Shown: one piece after another, positions 56,697-64,000 of the stretch
How the letters are laid out: every line of letters starts with the position of its first letter
Position numbering within the stretch: the first letter of the stretch is position 1
Source of the DNA: Nocardia acididurans
GTDB lineage: Bacteria; Actinomycetota; Actinomycetes; Mycobacteriales; Mycobacteriaceae
NCBI RefSeq assembly: GCF_016741815.1
Contig: NZ_JAERRJ010000003.1
Coordinates: forward strand, 1-64,000
DNA length: 64,000 nucleotides
Direction: 5' to 3'
Position numbers and translations under genes: made by a program
The notes under the pieces: model-generated
Database searches by the model: none
The model's input: only the letters and a program-made list of their open reading frames with translations
Told to the model about the DNA's origin: nothing

Positions 56697-57137
56697 ATGG
56701 CTGAACATGTGTACGAGGTCGAGGTCACTTGGGCCGGCGCGACCACCGGCTACCGCTCCTACTCCCGCAACCACGAACTCCTCGCCGCCGGCCGGCCGCC
56801 CATCCCCGCCACCTCCGACCCCAAGTTCCGCGGCGACGCCACCCGCTGGAACCCCGAACAACTCCTCGTCGGCTCCCTCTCCGACTGCCACATGCTCTGG
56901 TACCTGCACCTGTGCGCCGAGGCGGGCGTCGTCGTCACCGCCTACCACGACACCGCCCTCGGCGTCATGGACGACGAACGCTTCCAACTCGTCACCCTCC
57001 GCCCCCGCGTCACCATCACCGACCTGGCCATGATCGACACCGCCGAACGGCTGCACCACGACGCCCACAAGAAGTGCTTCATCGCCAACTCGGTGAACTT
57101 CCCCGTCGCCCACGAACCGACGATCGTCGTGGAGTAG
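56697..57137 (+). CDS. OsmC-family peroxiredoxin
   Basis: Thiol peroxidase-like protein of 146 aa: VTWAGATTGYRSYSRNHEL, PEQLLVGSLSDCHMLWYLHL with the first Cys, and HKKCFIANSVNFPV with the second. ATG 56697 follows GAGGG. It probably protects against organic hydroperoxides. Divergent from the zinc-ribbon gene; the 36-bp repeat block begins 13 nt after its stop. Confidence 0.9.
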   Translation: MAEHVYEVEVTWAGATTGYRSYSRNHELLAAGRPPIPATSDPKFRGDATRWNPEQLLVGSLSDCHMLWYLHLCAEAGVVVTAYHDTALGVMDDERFQLVTLRPRVTITDLAMIDTAERLHHDAHKKCFIANSVNFPVAHEPTIVVE

Positions 57138-57149
57138 ACAACTCTCGTA

Positions 57150-57368
57150 GCTCTCAGGGGCTCCGCCCCCGAACCCCCAGAAGCGTGCGCTCGGAGGCTC
57201 CGCCCCCGGGCCCCAGGGCCGCGCGCTCGGCGGCTCCGCCCCCGAACCCCAGGGCCTCGCGCTCGGCGGCTCCGCCCCCGAACCCCAGGGCCGCGCGCTC
57301 GGCGGCTCCAACTCCAATCTTCAGGAGCGAGCGCTCGGCGGTTTCCAGCCCGAACCCTCTGGGGGGGG
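57150..57368. repeat. 36-bp tandem repeat, five regular units
   Basis: Units start at 57189, 57225, 57261, 57297 and 57333, an exact 36-bp period, after a diverged first copy at 57150. Core: GCTCGGCGGCTCCGCCCCCG followed by AACCCCAGGGCCGCGC; the last two units are degraded. Each good unit has a small hairpin (GGCGG-CT-CCGCC). It lies between the 3' ends of the OsmC and Nif3-like genes. No spacers, so not CRISPR. Confidence 0.88.
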
Positions 57369-57390
57369 TGTGGGCTCGGCGTCCGCGCGG

Positions 57391-58524
57391 TCAGCAGTCG
57401 GCTGCGCCGAGGGTCCAGGGGTCGGTGCGGAGGGTGGAGACGCGGGTTTCGACGGCGGGCAGGGCTGCTTTGACCACGGCTTCCGCCTGTGCGCACCAGG
57501 GGAATTCGGTGGCCCAGTGGGCGGCGTCGATGAGGGCGGGGCCGCCGGTGCGGAGGTGTTCGTCGGCGGGGTGGTGGCGCAGGTCCGAGGTGACGTAGGC
57601 GTCGACGCCGAGGCGGGAGACCTTGGCCAGGAAGGAATCTCCCGCGCCGCCGCAGACGGCGACGGTGCGGATGACGCGGTCGGGGTCGCCCGCGGCGCGG
57701 ACGCCCCAGGTGGTTTCCGGGAGGGCCTTGCGGACGCGGGCGGTGAAGTCGCGCAGGGATTCCGGGGTGGGGAGTTCGCCGACGCGGCCGATGCCGAGCG
57801 GGGACGGGAGGCTCGCGCGTTCGGTGACGTGGTAGGCCGGTTCCTCGTAGGGGTGGGCGGTGCGCAGGGCGGCGAACACGGCGGCGCGGCGGGAGGGGGG
57901 TGCGACGACCTCGAGGCGGGCTTCCTCGGCGGTGTGGAGTTCGCCGATCGTGCCGAGGGCGGGGTTCGCGCCGTCCAGGGGACGGTATTGCGCGGTGCCC
58001 GTGGCCTGCCAGGCGGCATCGCTGTAGTCGGCGCTCGCGCCCGCTCCCGCGGCGAACAGGGCGGTCAGCACGGTCTCGGCGTGGGCGCGCGGGACGGTGA
58101 TCTCCCATTTATCCAGTGCGGCAACGGGTTTCGCATCGAGCGGACCGGTGACGGTCAGCCCGATCGCTTCCGCCAGCGCATCCGAGACGCCCGGATCCGC
58201 CGAGTCGGCATTGGTGTGCGCGGTGAACAGCGCGCACCCGGAGCGGATGAGCCGGTGCAGCAGTGCGCCTTTCGGCGTATCGGCGGCCACGGTGTCCACT
58301 CCGCGCAGCAGCAGGGGGTGATGCACGACCAGCGCCTGCGCATCCCAGGCGATCGCCTCGTCGACCACGGCGGCGGTGGCGTCCACGGCGAACAGCACCC
58401 GCGCCACCTCATCGCCCGGATCCCCGGCCACCAGCCCCACCGAATCCCAGGATTCGGCCAGTCGCGGCGGATAGGCCGCATCCAGCGCCGCAATGACATC
58501 CGCCAGCCGCACCGCCGTCACCAC
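57391..58524 (-). CDS. Nif3-like dinuclear metal-centre protein
   Basis: A 377-aa protein of the NIF3/YbgI group, which assembles as a toroidal hexamer with a two-metal site. Motifs: [40 protein letters not shown]-type ([10 protein letters not shown]) and the C-terminal [28 protein letters not shown], which hold the metal-binding His and Glu residues. An inserted domain (about 125-250) is present as in longer bacterial members. The start is GTG 58524. Corresponds to Rv2230c. The reaction is debated; GTP cyclohydrolase-like activity has been proposed. Confidence 0.93.
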   Translation of the reverse strand: MVTAVRLADVIAALDAAYPPRLAESWDSVGLVAGDPGDEVARVLFAVDATAAVVDEAIAWDAQALVVHHPLLLRGVDTVAADTPKGALLHRLIRSGCALFTAHTNADSADPGVSDALAEAIGLTVTGPLDAKPVAALDKWEITVPRAHAETVLTALFAAGAGASADYSDAAWQATGTAQYRPLDGANPALGTIGELHTAEEARLEVVAPPSRRAAVFAALRTAHPYEEPAYHVTERASLPSPLGIGRVGELPTPESLRDFTARVRKALPETTWGVRAAGDPDRVIRTVAVCGGAGDSFLAKVSRLGVDAYVTSDLRHHPADEHLRTGGPALIDAAHWATEFPWCAQAEAVVKAALPAVETRVSTLRTDPWTLGAADC

Positions 58525-58555
58525 AACCGAACCTCCTCCGAGACAGTACTTTTCG

Positions 58556-59632
58556 TCACAACCCGACCTCGCGGACGGCCGCGATCAGCCGATCCACCTC
58601 GCCCGCCGACCGCACCGCCAACCGCAGAAACCCGTGCTCCAGCCCGGGGAACGTATCACCCCGCCGCACCGCGATCCCCTTGTCCGCGAGCTTCTTTCGC
58701 AACAACTCCGCTTCCGGCACCCGAATCAGCACGAACGGCCCGTGCGCGGGCTCGTGCACCTCGATCCCCAGTTCCCGCAGGCGCGGAATCATCGCCTCCC
58801 GATCGGCGGCGATGCGCTCGGCCTTGCGCTGCGACTCGGTCACCGCGTCCGGCGCGGCCGTCGCCACGATCGCCTCCAGTTGCAGCGTCCCCAACGGCCA
58901 GTGCGGCCGCCCGTGATTCAACCGTGCGAGCACGTCCGGATCACCGAGAAAGTACCCGCACCGCAATCCCGCCAGCGCCCACGTCTTGGTGAGACTCCGC
59001 AACACCAGCACATCCGGATAACTCTGCCCCGCAAGCGATTCCGGCTCCCCCACCACCGCATCCGCGAAAGCCTCGTCCACGACGACGATCCGCCCCGCCC
59101 GCCGCAACGCGAGAATGCTCTCCCGCGGATGCAACACCGACGTCGGATTGGTGGGATTCCCCACCACCACCAAGTCCGCCGCCTCCGGCACCCCACCGTC
59201 GCCGACTCCCGCCCCCACAGCATCCGCAGCGGTCGCGGCGACCCCGTCGAGGGTGTACGGCGGATTCAGGGTCACCCGCGCCACCGGCACCCCGGCCTCG
59301 CGCAGGGCGAGTTCGGGTTCGGTGAAGGACGGGTGGATCACGGCCGCCAGCGTGGGCGCGAGCCGGGGCAGCATGGCGAAACCCTCAGCCGCCCCGGCCA
59401 GCAGCAGCACTTCCTCCGGTCGCCGCCCGTGCCGCGCCGCGACCGCAGCCCGCGCGGCCCGCTCCTCGCGAGCATCGGGATACCGGCCCAGTTCCCCGAG
59501 CCGCCCCGCGAGCCGCTCCCGCAGCCACTCCGGCGGCCCACTCCCCTGCACATTCACCGCGAAGTCGACCATCCCCGGCCGCGCCTCCACATCCCCGTGA
59601 TGCCGCAGCTTCTCATGATCGACGCCCGCCAC
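58556..59632 (-). CDS. cobC: PLP-dependent aminotransferase CobC (Rv2231c family)
   Basis: Fold-type I aminotransferase, in the family of threonine-phosphate decarboxylase/histidinol-phosphate transaminase, expected to make the aminopropanol arm of cobalamin. Core: [48 protein letters not shown] and [19 protein letters not shown] with the PLP Lys. The start is uncertain: GTG 59632 gives 358 aa and begins just before [10 protein letters not shown], while ATG 59866 adds 78 Arg/Pro-rich residues that do not look like the family. It follows the Nif3-like gene as in M. tuberculosis. Confidence 0.85.
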   Translation of the reverse strand: MAGVDHEKLRHHGDVEARPGMVDFAVNVQGSGPPEWLRERLAGRLGELGRYPDAREERAARAAVAARHGRRPEEVLLLAGAAEGFAMLPRLAPTLAAVIHPSFTEPELALREAGVPVARVTLNPPYTLDGVAATAADAVGAGVGDGGVPEAADLVVVGNPTNPTSVLHPRESILALRRAGRIVVVDEAFADAVVGEPESLAGQSYPDVLVLRSLTKTWALAGLRCGYFLGDPDVLARLNHGRPHWPLGTLQLEAIVATAAPDAVTESQRKAERIAADREAMIPRLRELGIEVHEPAHGPFVLIRVPEAELLRKKLADKGIAVRRGDTFPGLEHGFLRLAVRSAGEVDRLIAAVREVGL

Positions 59633-60105
59633 GTAACCGGCCGCGTGCGCGGCGACGTGGTTCTCCGCCCCGTGAGTGTGGGCCGTGCGCCGGCCAGGGC
59701 TGAACGTGGCGGCTCGGGTCGGGTCGCCACCTCCGGGTTCGTCGGTGCCGCGTGTTCGCGGCGTGTCCTGGGGCACAGCGGACACCCTACGTGGCCGGAT
59801 TCGGGGCTTGTCCGAGGCCGGAACGGCCGGGCGTCCGGCTCCTACGGCGAGCGCGTTCCCGGTCATCGCGCGCCCGTGGCCGAACCCGCGGCGAGTGACC
59901 CCTGGACTCGCTCATCGCCGGGCTGGACGGGGTCGGCCGGGTATCGGAAAGGATCCGGCGGGCCGGATGGTCATGCCCTCCGGGTTACCCGCGCCGCTGG
60001 GACAGCGACGGCACCCGGCGTCGGCCCGGTTCCGAAGTCGCCCACACCGGAAACGGTCCGTCGTGCGGTCCCCGGAAGTCGGGGTGCGCTCGGTATTCTC
60101 GCCCT
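59633..60105. other. 473-bp gap between cobC and a small ORF
   Basis: No firm gene. Part of it is an open N-terminal extension of cobC with poor coding character. It contains the first copy of a direct repeat (59747-59798) whose second copy is at 60319-60359. No riboswitch was recognised. Confidence 0.55.
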
Positions 60106-60297
60106 GTGACCGAACCCGATCCGCAGTTGGCCGAACTCGCCGAGCAGACCGCCATCATTCGGGCGGCCTTCGGAGATCTGGACTTCGTGGATGAGTTCGC
60201 GGGCGTGAACGACCATCTGGATCAGCTCATCGCCGGACTGGACGAGATCGGCCGCGAGCTGGACGCGGCGCTGGATCGGATCGAGCAGGCCGAATAG
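60106..60297 (+). CDS. Small acidic helical protein
   Basis: A 63-aa product, GTG start at 60106: PQLAELAEQTAIIRAAFGDLD, FAGVNDHLDQLIAGLDEIGREL and a last helix ending RIEQAE. Acidic, Leu/Ile-rich heptads suggest a coiled coil. Ribosome site is weak. It stands between cobC and ptpA where M. tuberculosis has other genes. Function unknown. Confidence 0.55.
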   Translation: MTEPDPQLAELAEQTAIIRAAFGDLDFVDEFAGVNDHLDQLIAGLDEIGRELDAALDRIEQAE

Positions 60298-60380
60298 GCG
60301 CGCCCTCCGGATCACCGCGCCGCGTGTTCTGGGGCACAGGCGAGACCCGACGTGGCCGGGGGCGGGGGGCACCGGACAGA

Positions 60381-60878
60381 ATGGCTGTCGTGGGCGAGCT
60401 GCATGTGACATTCGTGTGCACGGGAAACATCTGTCGTTCCCCGATGGCGGAGAAGATTTTCGCGGCGCATCTGGAGCGGGCCGGGTTGGCTGATCGGGTG
60501 CGGGTGAGCAGTGCCGGGACCGGTAGCTGGCATGTGGGGGACGAGGCCGATTCGCGCACGACGGAGACGTTGCTGCGGCACGGGTATCCGGTGGGGCATG
60601 TGGCCGCGGTGGTCGGGGACGATCATCTGGACGCGGATCTGGTGGTCGCGCTGGACACCGGGCACGAGCGGGATCTGGCGCGGCTGGGGGTGCCCAGCGA
60701 TCGGCGGCGGCTGCTGCGCAGTTTCGACCCGTACGCCGACGGACGGAATGTGCCGGATCCGTACTACGGCGGCATATCGGATTTCGAGCTGGTGCGGGCG
60801 CAGATCGAGGCGGCCGTGCCGGGACTGCTGGAGTGGGTGCGCGAGCAGCTCGGTGAGCCGGGAGGCGAGCGGGCATGA
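60381..60878 (+). CDS. ptpA: Low-molecular-weight protein tyrosine phosphatase PtpA
   Basis: Soluble 165-aa phosphatase: N-terminal loop VCTGNICRSPMAEKIF (CX5R, catalytic Cys and Arg) and DPYYGGISDFELV with the general-acid Asp. It corresponds to Rv2234, a secreted-by-context phosphatase of M. tuberculosis. ATG 60381; a GTG at 60390 is an alternative. The ptkA kinase that precedes ptpA in M. tuberculosis is absent. Stop overlaps the SURF1 start (ATGA). Confidence 0.95.
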   Translation: MAVVGELHVTFVCTGNICRSPMAEKIFAAHLERAGLADRVRVSSAGTGSWHVGDEADSRTTETLLRHGYPVGHVAAVVGDDHLDADLVVALDTGHERDLARLGVPSDRRRLLRSFDPYADGRNVPDPYYGGISDFELVRAQIEAAVPGLLEWVREQLGEPGGERA

Positions 60879-61864
60879 GCGGCGCGAATTCCGGCGGCTC
60901 CAAGGTTTCGGGGCTGCGGCGGCTCACCTTCCTGCTGCGGCCGAGCTGGGTGATTCTGGCGATCGTGGTCGCCGGGTTCGCGTACATGTGCTTCACGGTG
61001 CTGGCGCCGTGGCAGCTGGGGAAGAACGAGTCGACGTCGGAACGCAATCAGCGGATCGCGGATTCGGTGGACGCCGCGCCCGTGGATGTGAGCGGCATGC
61101 TCGGCGGCACCGGTGCGGACACCGAGTGGCGGCGGGTCACCGCGAACGGCAGCTACGTCCCGGATTCGACGGTGCTGGTGCGGCTGCGGCACCTCGACGG
61201 CGCGCCCGGGTACGCGGTGCTGGCCGCCTTCCGGCTCGACGACGGCACTACCGTGCTCGTGGACCGGGGCCTGGTCGCGGCCGTGAACGGCACGCGCCCA
61301 CCGCAACTCGCCGATCCCCCGGCGGGCCCCCAGCATCTCGAGGCCCGCATCCGCGCCTCCGAGGGCGTCATCGACTCCAAGCCGCCCACCACCGAGGACG
61401 GCTACCGGCAGGTGTACTCGATCGACACCGCCCAGGAGGCAACGGTGCTCGGCCTCCCCATCACGCCCGTGCCCACCGACGGTCGCGGCGGCTACCTCCA
61501 GCTGGCGGAGAACCAGCCCGGCGCATTCACTCCCGTGGCCCTCCCCCAGCTCGACGCCGGCCCCTACCTGTCCTACGGCCTGCAGTGGCTGGCCTTCGGC
61601 ATCATGGCCCCGCTCGGCCTCGGCTATTTCGTCTACGCCGAACTCCGTGCCCGCCGACGCGAACGCGCGGAAGCGACAACCGAATCCGCGGGCTCGACCG
61701 GAACGGAACCGGTAACCAGCACGCCCACCGATTCCCCCGCAGCCGCGGACACACCGGCCACGGCCGAGACAACGGCTGCGGTCCACGCCGACCGAAAAGC
61801 CGAATCCGCCAAGCGCAGCAATGAAGCCCGCCTCGCGGACCGCTACGGCGGCACCCGCCGCTGA
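60875..61864 (+). CDS. SURF1-family protein
   Basis: A 329-aa membrane protein with the family pattern: N-terminal helix (PSWVILAIVVAGFAYMCFTVLAPWQLGK), an outer domain with the conserved EWRRVTANGSY and DRGLVAAVNG, then a second helix (LSYGLQWLAFGIMAPLGLGYFVYAELR). A Thr/Ala/Glu-rich tail follows. SURF1 proteins help assemble cytochrome c oxidase. Start ATG 60875 overlaps ptpA by 4 nt, so the two are coupled. Like Rv2235. Confidence 0.92.
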   Translation: MSGANSGGSKVSGLRRLTFLLRPSWVILAIVVAGFAYMCFTVLAPWQLGKNESTSERNQRIADSVDAAPVDVSGMLGGTGADTEWRRVTANGSYVPDSTVLVRLRHLDGAPGYAVLAAFRLDDGTTVLVDRGLVAAVNGTRPPQLADPPAGPQHLEARIRASEGVIDSKPPTTEDGYRQVYSIDTAQEATVLGLPITPVPTDGRGGYLQLAENQPGAFTPVALPQLDAGPYLSYGLQWLAFGIMAPLGLGYFVYAELRARRRERAEATTESAGSTGTEPVTSTPTDSPAAADTPATAETTAAVHADRKAESAKRSNEARLADRYGGTRR

Positions 61865-61899
61865 TCGGCGGCCGCACGGGCAACGGCTAACCTCGACCG

Positions 61900-62925
61900 G
61901 TGCGTACGAGGACTGCAACCGCGGCCGGGCTCCTACTCGGCTTCGCCCTGGATCGCGTGCTCGGTGATCCCCGGCGCGGTCACCCGGTCGCCGGATTCGG
62001 TTCGGCGGCAATGGCGCTGGAGAAGGTCACCTACCGGGACAGCCGTGCCGCCGGCGTGGCGCACGAGGTAATCCTCGTGGGCGGTGTCACCGGTCTGGGA
62101 ATCGCGGCGCAGCGTCTCGTGGCACCGCAACGACCGCTGACCGCGCGCCAGGCACGCCGCCTACAGGCCGCCGAAGCGCGGTCGGCCGGTGTGCGGAATC
62201 GATCGACCCCCGGACGCACAGTCGGTGCGGTGGCATTGACCGCGCTCGCCACCTGGACCGTGCTCGGCGGCCACACCTTGGCGCGCACCGGCCGGGAGAT
62301 GGCCGATCATCTGGAATCCGGCGACCTCGACAGTGCCCGCGCGCTGCTGCCGTCACTGTGTGGCCGTGATCCGGAGGTGCTCGACGCCGACGGATTGGCC
62401 CGCGCCGCATTGGAATCCATCGCCGAGAACACCTCGGATGCCACGGTGGCCCCGCTGTTCTGGGGCGCGGTGGCGGGCGTGCCCGGCCTGCTCGCCTACC
62501 GCGCGATCAACACCCTCGACGCGATGGTCGGCTACCGCAACGACCGCTACCACAACTTCGGCTGGGCCGCGGCCCGCACCGATGATGTCGCCAACCTCGG
62601 ACCGGCGCGCGTTGCCGGGGTGCTCACCACCGTTCTCGCCCCCGTCGTCGGCGGCCGCCCACGCGATGCCTGGCGCGCCTGGCGTCGCGATGCCGCCCAG
62701 CACCCCAGTCCGAATGCCGGTGTGGCGGAGTCCTCCATGGCCGGCGCACTCGGAATCCGCCTCGGCGGCAAGACCGAATACCGCCACGGCATCGAGATGC
62801 GCCCGACGCTGGGTGACGGCCCCGCACCCCGGGTCCCGGATCTGCGCCGGGCCGTGCATCTGTCGGAGGCGGTCCAAGCCGCCACCGCGCTGCTGGCCGT
62901 GGCTGCCGTCCTCGCCCGCCGCTGA
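61900..62925 (+). CDS. cobD: Adenosylcobinamide-phosphate synthase CobD/CbiB
   Basis: Membrane enzyme that joins the aminopropanol arm to cobyric acid. 341 aa, GTG start: LLLGFALDRVLGDPRRGHPVAGFG, then ALESIAENTSDATVAPLFWGAVAGVPGLLAYRAINTLDAMVGYRNDRYHNFGWAAAR and SPNAGVAESSMAGALGIRLGG, all signature stretches. Several hydrophobic helices. It corresponds to Rv2236c; with cobC it suggests an intact late part of the cobalamin pathway, although most of that pathway is outside this window. Confidence 0.94.
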   Translation: MRTRTATAAGLLLGFALDRVLGDPRRGHPVAGFGSAAMALEKVTYRDSRAAGVAHEVILVGGVTGLGIAAQRLVAPQRPLTARQARRLQAAEARSAGVRNRSTPGRTVGAVALTALATWTVLGGHTLARTGREMADHLESGDLDSARALLPSLCGRDPEVLDADGLARAALESIAENTSDATVAPLFWGAVAGVPGLLAYRAINTLDAMVGYRNDRYHNFGWAAARTDDVANLGPARVAGVLTTVLAPVVGGRPRDAWRAWRRDAAQHPSPNAGVAESSMAGALGIRLGGKTEYRHGIEMRPTLGDGPAPRVPDLRRAVHLSEAVQAATALLAVAAVLARR

Positions 62926-63121
62926 CAGCGGCGCACAGCGGATCTGGCCGCGGACTTTCGCCCGACGTCGCGGGGTTGCTGTTGCGTGCGTGCCTACAGG
63001 GGACGCCGCGCGGCGGCCGCGGGCCGGGGAATGTCACAGTGGTCGGGGCTGTTTCGTCGGTTCTGTGACAGGGCTTGTCCGGCGGCGGCGGGCAGGTGGA
63101 ATCGAACTCGGTGAGGTGGCT

Positions 63122-64000
63122 ATGAGTGACGAGCGGGACGTTCCCGATCAGGCGGAGTTGGCGCGGCGGTTCGAGGAACATCGGGGGTACCTGCGGCGGG
63201 TCGCCTACAGCACGCTCGGGAGCCTCAGCGATGCCGATGATGTGGTGCAGGATGCGTGGTTGCGGTTGCAGCGGTACTACGAGACCGCGCCCGCGGGGAC
63301 CGAGATCGAGAATTTGCGGGCGTGGCTGACGACTGTCACCGGGCGGCTGGCGCTGGATCATCTGGGGTCGGCGCGGTCGCGGCGCGAGGAGTACGTCGGG
63401 GAGTGGCTGCCGGAGCCCGAGGTGACGCGGTGGGATGACCCGGCGGATCGGGTGTCGCAGGACGAGCGGGTCACCACCGCGCTGCTGGTGGTGCTGGAGT
63501 CGCTGTCGCCCGCCGAGCGGACGGCGTTCGTGCTCCAGGATGTGTTCGGGATGAGCGGACCCGAGGTGGCCGAGGTGGTGGGCCGGACACCGGCGGCGGT
63601 GCGGCAGTTGGCTTCCCGGGCGCGCAAGCATGTGGAGAGCGGGACGCCCCGGTTTCCGGCCAGCAAGGATGAGCACGAGAAGGTGGTGTCGGCCTTCGCG
63701 GTGGCGTGGCGCTCCGGGGATCTGAGTGCGCTGCTGGGCGTGCTGGATTCCGAGGTGACCTTCACCGCGGACGGCGGCGGGAAGGTCAACGCGTTCCGGC
63801 ATCCGCTGCACGGCGCGGATCGGGTGGCGACCACACTGCTCGGGTTCCTGGGCTTCGCGACCAAGGTCGGTGGGGCGTGGGGTCGTTCGGTGCTGGTCAA
63901 CGGGGCGCCGGGGCTGGTGGTGTTCGACGGGAAGAGCATCGGCGTGTTCTCGTTCACCATCGACGACGGCCGGATCACGAATATCGATGTGGTCCGCAAT
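63122..64000 (+). CDS. ECF41/SigJ-like RNA polymerase sigma factor, 3' end missing
   Basis: Open from ATG 63122 to the window end (293 codons, no stop). Sigma region 2 is HRGYLRRVAYSTLGSLSDADDVVQDAWLRLQ; region 4 is LSPAERTAFVLQDVFGMSGPEVAEVVGRTPAAVRQLASRARKHV. The linker has WLPEP, typical of ECF41 sigma factors, and the C-terminal SnoaL-like domain has DGGGK, the other ECF41 marker. The tail that normally reads NPDKL lies just past the edge. The carboxyl domain regulates the sigma activity in cis in this group. Its own promoter is not obvious. Confidence 0.92.
   Translation, partial: MSDERDVPDQAELARRFEEHRGYLRRVAYSTLGSLSDADDVVQDAWLRLQRYYETAPAGTEIENLRAWLTTVTGRLALDHLGSARSRREEYVGEWLPEPEVTRWDDPADRVSQDERVTTALLVVLESLSPAERTAFVLQDVFGMSGPEVAEVVGRTPAAVRQLASRARKHVESGTPRFPASKDEHEKVVSAFAVAWRSGDLSALLGVLDSEVTFTADGGGKVNAFRHPLHGADRVATTLLGFLGFATKVGGAWGRSVLVNGAPGLVVFDGKSIGVFSFTIDDGRITNIDVVRN

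Noticed and set aside
56562..57317. Frame encoding 12-aa repeats (PSARPWG type)
   Set aside because: Produced by the 36-bp repeat in non-coding DNA; runs antisense to the OsmC gene.
57150..57368. CRISPR array
   Set aside because: The 36-bp units are contiguous, with no spacers between them and no cas genes.

Overview
The window is high-GC actinobacterial chromosome, most likely from a Nocardia or a close relative in the Mycobacteriales. The main evidence is gene order. Read left to right, the set pepA, dlaT/sucB, TIGR01777 epimerase, lipB, lipA, DUF4191 protein, RDD protein, glnA1, glnE, glnA2, Hip1-type hydrolase, panB, CHAD protein, RNase H/phosphatase, zinc-ribbon protein, Nif3-like protein, cobC, ptpA, SURF1 and cobD follows the Mycobacterium tuberculosis Rv2213-Rv2236 block. 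Several blocks absent from that order have been inserted. Assignments rest on reading motifs and recalled family knowledge; no database search was run.

Region 0-9 kb: a lone EF-Tu gene that reads like a Streptomyces-type copy; a LuxR-family regulator broken by three frameshifts and a nonsense codon; and a divergent zinc-uptake locus (aztA on one side, aztB-aztC-aztD on the other) sharing a perfect Zur-type palindrome. The permease carries a fused AztD-like propeller domain, and a second, free AztD lipoprotein ends the operon.

Region 9-24 kb: a ParA-like ATPase, leucyl aminopeptidase, an XRE/MmyB-type regulator, the lipoylated E2 acyltransferase followed by the lipoate genes lipB and lipA, an EF-G-like GTPase, a small Excalibur protein, and two alpha/beta hydrolases.

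Region 24-46 kb is the nitrogen-assimilation core: glnA1 with a tandem GlnR-type operator and the adenylylated Tyr406, glnE which controls it, and glnA2. Between glnA1 and glnE lies about 12 kb of accessory DNA: a decayed SDR/TetR pair, a secreted tyrosine phosphatase, a TY-Chap-like protein, an MpaB-type oxygenase, an M20 peptidase, a monoacylglycerol lipase, a zinc metallopeptidase lipoprotein, a kinase fused through membrane helices to an endonuclease/exonuclease/phosphatase (EEP) domain, a methyltransferase, a PPE/EspE-like protein and a glyoxalase.

Region 46-64 kb: panB, a lipoprotein/prolyl iminopeptidase/CHAD cluster, an RNB ribonuclease, two tiny membrane ORFs (one a stomatin/slipin stub) beside the RNase P RNA gene, a YihY-family protein, the RNase H to CobD part of the conserved block, and the start of an ECF41/SigJ-like sigma factor cut by the window end. 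Two short tandem-repeat blocks (44 bp x3 and 36 bp x5) sit in intergenic gaps.

The strongest candidates for new biology are the kinase-EEP fusion (34684-36681) and the permease-metallochaperone fusion with its internal lipobox (6214-8238).
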